Source: Breviolum minutum Mf 1.05b.01
Lineage: Eukaryota; Sar; Dinophyceae; Suessiales; Symbiodiniaceae
Direction: 5' to 3'
Assembly (NCBI GenBank): GCA_000507305.1
Contig: DF239836.1
Span: 9,375 to 73,374, forward strand
DNA: 64,000 nt
Positions within the stretch are counted from its first letter, which is position 1, and the number at the start of each line of letters is the position of its first letter. Of this stretch, positions 62,040-64,000 are shown one piece after another. Under the pieces are notes generated by a model. It ran no database searches. It worked only from the letters and a program-made list of their open reading frames with translations, and was not told the origin of the DNA. Position numbers and translations under genes: made by a program.

Positions 62040-62215
62040 TGGTCTCATGCTTCGCTCCGCCGTTTGAAGTTTGGCCCCGGAATCACCGTGAAACACGAGG
62101 AATCCCGTCGGAAAACATCCCGTCGAAGACGGGCGTCGAAACAAAAAACTCGTTTGAAACGGAAAACGTGAACAGCCATGAAACGCCGCGATGGTTACAA
62201 GGTGCACCGATGGGT
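62040..62215 (+). CDS. coding-like block, frame changes likely
   Basis: + strand, GC-rich. One frame reads FGPGITVKHEESRRKTSRRR then RASKQKTRLKRKT and stops; three codons later the same frame resumes as MKRRDGYKVHRWVRPGDLG. A second frame (FEVWPRNHRETRGIPSENIP) is also open. Probably one or two exons with a small intron or a frame border near 62168. Basic, nucleic-acid-binding-like composition; no family assigned. Confidence 0.35.
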
Positions 62216-62253
62216 TCGACCTGGTGATTTGGGGGGGAGCCGGTGGAGAACTA

Positions 62254-62379
62254 CTTGGATGTCCCAGGAAGTTGGGATCAATGCTTAGTAAATGGGCTTA
62301 TAACCTACTTATAAATGGGATATATTGGGGTTATATAACCCACTTACTAACCTTTTACTAACTTCCTGGGACATCCAAG
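62254..62379. repeat. hairpin family B, copy B6
   Basis: CTTGGATGTCCCAGGAAGTT ... ACTTCCTGGGACATCCAAG, TA on both flanks. Confidence 0.9.
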
Positions 62380-62729
62380 TATTTATTTATGTCACTAGCT
62401 GCTGGTTTCTACCATACCCGACCCTCAACGGACACCACATGAACTGTGTGCCAAACTTCTAAAAAAAACCCATGGTAGGGAGCTGGTCATCAACCTTATA
62501 GCAGGGGTGTTTATATACCAAGTATCAGGATCTCCCATTAAAGGTGGGATTTTCCCATCCCCAACTTTTTAGCAGTTGAGACTCGACCCTGGCACAACTG
62601 AGTTGTTTGGCTTGATAGGTTCCAACGGTTCCAACTCTGCCAAACTTGGCGGTTGATCTTTTTTTGGAGGGTGTGAAGTTGAGCAACATTGTTGTAAAAG
62701 CGCACCCCTAGAGGATCCACAGGTGTATA

Positions 62730-62925
62730 TAACATAAAATATATACATACTGATGCATATATCAATTTATGTATGTATTTATTTTTGTATGCACGCATAT
62801 GAAAAGAATATATACATATATATTATATTATATATATATATGTCAAAGATATATGTATGTGAAATATATACATATATAAAACAACATATATGTAAATATA
62901 TGTATATATATATATACATTGTATT
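62730..62925. repeat. TA/TATG-rich array
   Basis: Long run of ATATATACATATAT-type sequence. Other TA arrays: 10300-10320, 11301-11352, 23355-23410, 30910-30950, 33868-33905, 63175-63200, 63330-63370. Confidence 0.9.
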
Positions 62926-63006
62926 ACAAGATATGATTTGGGGATATGGGCGCGAAGCCACCCACTGCTAATAGCTTAACGTCGTCATGAACGTTGCGAT
63001 TTCCAG

Positions 63007-63083
63007 GCGCGGCAAATAGACAGTGCCTATGTGGACAAAGAGGACACCGGCCGACAAGCGATAGAAGGGGCCATTCTTGGAGG
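63007..63083 (+). CDS. candidate exon with good splice borders
   Basis: Acceptor GCGATTTCCAG|G and donor GGAGG|GTATGTG. Reads ARQIDSAYVDKEDTGRQAIE then GAILGG. Short but well bounded and GC3-rich. Unassigned, + strand like its neighbours. Confidence 0.45.
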
Positions 63084-63910
63084 GTATGTGTATTTCATGT
63101 CTTTCACATTTAGATATATGGGACGCATAATATATTGAGACACTATGAATGCATAGGTAGATAGAGAGACATAGAATATGTATATATATATATATATTAG
63201 GCCCTGCCTAAACACTGTCACTGTGGATAATGCAGGATTGTTAAAGGTGAGTAGGCTTCCCTTCATAAAAGTGAATTCTATTTGCAGACTGTTACAGGGT
63301 TTTGGGAACCCCCAATAGACATATTATCTATATATATATATGCCTATACGTATATATATATATATATACGTATATTCACATGTCACATATGCGGGACAAC
63401 TACCTGACTGGCTGGAAAATCACCTAAGTTTTAATAGGAAATAAGCATCTTCATTCATGATGGGTTGGAATTTCCCAGCTAGTCATTCGTCCGTTTTCCG
63501 TTTTGTTTTTGAAAGAAGGCCATGAAGCTTTGGATCCTATAAGTCATCAATAATGACTGTTCATAGAGAAGTGTTTTCCCTTAATAAGGTCGGCTATGAA
63601 ACCCTTATTTCTGGGAAAAGCAATGGTTAATAGTCCCTTTTTATAAGGCCTTCTTTCTGGGGGGTGGTTGGGGGGTGTACGTGGCCTGTACGTGGCCTGT
63701 ACGTGGTTGACTTTCACCATTTTCAACAGAAAACAACCATCTTCATTCATTGTGGTTCTGAATTTTCATGGCCTGTCCCTAAGGATCCAGGTATGTCCTA
63801 AGAAAGGGATTAAGCCTACAATCCTATTGTGGGGATGGGATTGGGACCAAAAAAACCTACTCTAGGGAAGGGTATGGATCCTTAGGGTGTGTTTTTTTTT
63901 TCAGGCCATG

Positions 63911-64000
63911 CTTGGATGTCCCAGGAAGTTAGTAAAAGGTTAGGATCAGCGTGTTATATAACCCCAATATATCCCATTTATAACTAGGTGAAATAACCCA
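63911..64000. repeat. hairpin family B, copy B7, cut by the window end
   Basis: Left arm and loop only: CTTGGATGTCCCAGGAAGTT onward. Confidence 0.85.

Overview
The window looks like nuclear DNA of a dinoflagellate, most probably a Symbiodiniaceae/Suessiales-type genome. Four things support this. Coding sequence comes in very short exons (40-300 bp) separated by introns of 90-400 bp or more. Acceptors very often read AG|G, and donors can be GC or GA as well as GT. No long intact gene, rRNA, tRNA or bacterial-style operon is visible. The non-coding DNA is packed with short palindromic elements whose chance translations (for example the frame reading KWMV/NGKP-like words) are, as I recall, typical of symbiotic-dinoflagellate assemblies. 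Assignment is by pattern recognition only; no search was run.

Layout. About 1.2-17 kb (+ strand): scattered coiled-coil exons that I read as one gene. Its best match from memory is the outer-dynein-arm docking-complex protein CCDC151/ODAD3. Several neighbouring exons join in phase (7418-7482 with 7859 onward; 13143-13204, 13570-13611 and 13739-13816). About 21-27.6 kb: further exon candidates, mostly + strand, of unknown identity; one pair (23558-23850) can be read in frame on both strands. About 28-33 kb: exon candidates best read on the minus strand. About 33.6-38.85 kb: + strand exons ending in a basic Ser/Pro/Arg-rich C-terminus with a stop at 38842-38844. About 39.5-44.1 kb: + strand coding blocks, including a clear C-terminal exon at 43913-44116. 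About 46.5 kb: + strand exon. About 49.2-49.6 kb and 53.7-56.3 kb: minus-strand exons. About 57.4-63.1 kb: + strand exons, one ending in a stop at 60483.

Between and inside the genes lie more than 100 short elements (90-210 bp) that I sorted by eye into about 20 families (labels A, B, B', C to V are mine). Most are near-perfect hairpins with terminal inverted repeats. For several, the ends sit exactly at plausible splice sites, so they act as introns or intron cores (introner-like elements). Nested copies show intact 'empty sites' inside the window and reveal a TA target duplication for at least families B, F and E. Other families show different duplications (about 8-11 bp for A, 6 bp for K, 16 bp for the longer element Q), so several unrelated mobilisation systems seem to have seeded introns in one 64 kb stretch. 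Introners are already described in dinoflagellates; what stands out here is the number of families side by side and the readable insertion footprints.

Other features are a 340 bp GAT/GAC array (3.6-3.95 kb), a roughly 60 bp minisatellite (48.4-49.0 kb), many TA/CA arrays, a roughly 300 bp element present in opposite orientation at 9.8 and 60.7 kb, and one ambiguous base (N) inside a near-identical tandem repeat at 19.1 kb. Exon boundaries, frames and strands below are candidates. Because most segments are short and several frames are open, confidence is kept modest.
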